Below are positions 7,001 to 7,502 of a DNA stretch of 7,502 nt, piece by piece; positions within the stretch are counted from its first letter, which is position 1, and the number at the start of each line of letters is the position of its first letter. The notes under the pieces are model-generated. The model ran no database searches. It saw only the letters and a list, made by a program, of their open reading frames with translations, and had not been told where the DNA came from. Origin of the DNA: Fidelibacterota bacterium (lineage in GTDB: Bacteria > Fidelibacterota > UBA2242); contig QNCV01000125.1 in NCBI GenBank assembly GCA_003645845.1, positions 1 through 7,502 of the forward strand. The letters are read 5' to 3'. The position numbers and the translations under genes were made by a program.

Positions 7001-7502
7001 TCAGTAAGGTTTTTATAAGTGTCTCTTTCGGCCAGAAATGCTATTTCATCACCGACAGCTACTTCGGCATCAAAATCATAACTGAAGATCATCGCACCGG
7101 TATATTCACCGTCTTCGGCATCGTTGACCCAGACATTATTATATTCGTCATTTGCTGAAACATAGCCATTGAATAATGCTACGAAACCATCTTCAATGTG
7201 ACCACCAGGATTGTTTGTATTTGTCCAGCCAATCGGTGTGATACCGGCGTAAAATACGGCGGTGTCAGTATTGGCGGCGTCAATCAGCGTATCCAGAACG
7301 AGATCGTACATGATTTCTGCGGAAGCCGTAAGCGTTACAATCGACGCGTCCACCGGATCAATTGTCGCCGACGTAAAAGCCACGCCTGGTGTGCCTAAAA
7401 GGCTGTAATTTGCCGGATCCGCAGATAATACAATATCAGTATAGTCGATTGTGATAGTTGTACCGCTGCTGGGGTAAGCGTCGGCAAATTCCAGAGGAAT
7501 CG
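3787..7502 (-). CDS. Large multidomain secreted protein with C-terminal T9SS-type sorting domain, 5' partial
   Basis: The frame is open from the stop at 3787 to the right edge, giving about 1237 visible residues; the GTG at 7383 lies inside a continuing Ig-like domain and is not the start. Domains in protein order, by base position: SbsA/Ig-like (7502 to about 7270), OB-like module 1 (7200-6640), jelly-roll carbohydrate-binding-like module (6627-6220), OB-like module 2 (6213-5641), FN3/Ig-like (5625-5266), SbsA-type Ig-like (5262-4975), second jelly-roll module (4944-4444), CBM48/CBM20-like module with VAGNFNNWGG and LEYKFRINGSWDD (4428-4120), and the sorting domain (4071-3787). No catalytic motif is visible. 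The composition, rich in Asp, Thr and Gly and poor in Cys, fits an extracellular or surface-anchored protein that may bind glycans. An enzyme such as a nuclease or glycosidase could lie in the missing N-terminus. It is ended by the 3739-3768 hairpin. Confidence 0.93.
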   Translation of the reverse strand, partial: IPLEFADAYPSSGTTITIDYTDIVLSADPANYSLLGTPGVAFTSATIDPVDASIVTLTASAEIMYDLVLDTLIDAANTDTAVFYAGITPIGWTNTNNPGGHIEDGFVALFNGYVSANDEYNNVWVNDAEDGEYTGAMIFSYDFDAEVAVGDEIAFLAERDTYKNLTELVNPVLLEVFSSGNLPYGPFEIAGADIDTSLSADTDPGEKWEGQLVKIDSVFVISGPTNYQYLCTDDDSVTYFLIGDNVDYHLSNVTLNVGDYYNIVGIVDYDGSHYRLNPRGADDVVRLTPPSEFDITETFSTGDDVANWRSDNSGWTSRTHLDTVLQLSDAGWTFDARRTVYAEPNTFFKATAKIKTGSFNTSASQYLYFGIDGLGEQPYQVSCISENEFTTFTIIGYAVNDTGSLYIAGQGASGADTVWVDEYSYKNNYVPGLTALSDIPGARTIADGEMVATTGIATTTTNFGSAGPVYIQDAAAGIAVYDYDVAQNVALGDEIMVVGEIDIYNGLVEIKNADYIVLSTENEVEPVEITATDMDGEAFEGMLVVMKGCDTTAAGLTWPAEGSNQGNELLDKNDSTFYCYIDKDTDIDGSPKPDKWPINITGIVGDYKGAQLLPRSLADFNPNTVPGDFTILNPADGSTFTSLDDPAFVDMPFGEGGANVKTFFTNWTKAVDPDEGDTVSYQLKFIGGNGPDEELITQDTVLYVLIDEEKPWKMNGEYDVYVQAKDLFGGINVSDTVHFTFDFEAPPEINYADVVLVDGTPKLYATFSTEFASVDVANFMIVDMFDGSATVPTAVDSLDSVTVMLSGDLIEDHFIGLAYSGIVAPGKTLTVADTAWAGEVLIPFSPNHLEDEIHMITDFESNVGKFLDPNFSGSTTAGDASSFEVSDEEAFHGSKSGKMTIVDNTTTTGGWYVRELYGYPFSYTVKTSSKLMFALKGTDADVQIRLSVKDSGYEQSPWVNVSLSPDDWQIVSFDLLNDPAEGWITGNGIIEGETVLIEGIHIRCAEDKDVVLYIDGFTERQTELEYVDVTMEVSMAVQTLLGNFNIASDFVDVAGNFNNWGGNPMVLDDSDGDSVYSYTITGLLPGQKLEYKFRINGSWDDNTAEFPYGGPARTYTVPDTNSVIFHWYKDEDRSVLGIDDMNVLPKVFALHQNYPNPFNPIMTIKYDLPRESNVKIAIYDVMGREVCTLVNTKQRAGYQSVQWNARDNYGRLVSSGYYIYVMQAGDFHKTQKMILLK
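5641..6213 (-). other. OB-like module 2 of the secreted protein
   Basis: This stretch encodes a module like the OB-fold domains attached to extracellular nucleases (YhcR-type) and lamin-tail proteins. It shows GEMVATTGIATT, then VYIQDAAAGIAVYDYD, ALGDEI, EIDIYNGLVEI, FEGMLV and a terminal LLPRSLADF. The order of blocks is the usual one for this domain. It may bind nucleic acid or glycan, but no ligand-contacting residue can be named from sequence alone. Confidence 0.65.
6640..7200 (-). other. OB-like module 1 of the secreted protein, paralogous to module 2
   Basis: This module shares with module 2, in order: VWVNDAEDGEY versus VYIQDAAAGIA, FSYDFDAEVAVGDEI versus VYDYDVAQNVALGDEI, ERDTYKNLTEL versus EIDIYNGLVEI, WEGQLV versus FEGMLV, and RLNPRGADD versus LLPRSLADF. 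The two are clearly diverged copies of one domain, separated by a jelly-roll module. They differ enough at the DNA level that no nucleotide repeat is evident. Confidence 0.6.

Noticed and set aside
7381..7383. GTG as the start of the large minus-strand gene
   Set aside because: The frame stays open for 39 more codons to the window edge and encodes typical Ig-like sequence (DYTDIVLSADPANYSL), so the GTG is an internal valine codon.
1..7502. Mobile element, CRISPR array, defence or phage genes
   Set aside because: No transposase, integrase, Cas, toxin-antitoxin or phage motif was seen, and there are no regularly spaced repeats or terminal inverted repeats.

Overview
This 7.5 kb window looks like ordinary chromosome from a Gram-negative bacterium of the wider FCB group (Calditrichota, KSB1, Marinimicrobia, Ignavibacteria-type lineages). 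The main pointer is the C-terminus of the long minus-strand protein, which carries an NYPNPFNP-type sorting domain ending in KMILLK; this is typical of exported proteins in those phyla. The same kind of segment also appears at the left edge. The three gene starts visible inside the window all have a clear GGAG-type Shine-Dalgarno sequence, which argues against Bacteroidetes proper. A precise taxon cannot be assigned from the sequence alone.

Layout, left to right: (1) a plus-strand gene cut by the left edge, encoding the last strands of a FlgD-like/sorting-type domain, a short beta-rich linker and a complete M19 dipeptidase domain; (2) a bidirectional terminator; (3) a minus-strand pair, a small RRM RNA-binding protein preceded (in transcription order) by a FadM-like acyl-CoA thioesterase; (4) a divergent control region of 189 bp with an imperfect 23-bp palindrome and a 9-bp direct repeat; (5) a plus-strand ROK-family transcriptional regulator; (6) a second bidirectional terminator; (7) a very long minus-strand gene, cut by the right edge, encoding a multidomain secreted protein (Ig-like, two paralogous OB-like modules, two jelly-roll carbohydrate-binding-like modules, an FN3/Ig pair, a CBM48/CBM20-like module and the sorting domain).

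The genes do not form one pathway. The two convergent junctions are each closed by a perfect hairpin with A and T tracts, so the transcription units are insulated: dipeptidase alone, thioesterase with RRM protein (possibly separate promoters, given a 194-nt gap), regulator alone, secreted protein alone. The most informative points are the internal position of a sorting-type domain ahead of a peptidase, the hairpin that abuts the ribosome-binding site of the RRM gene, the candidate operator in front of the regulator, the loss of sugar-kinase and zinc motifs in that regulator, and the duplicated OB modules in the secreted protein. I see no CRISPR array, tRNA, rRNA, insertion sequence, phage or defence system, and no convincing new multi-gene system. 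No gene-free stretch exceeds 300 bases.
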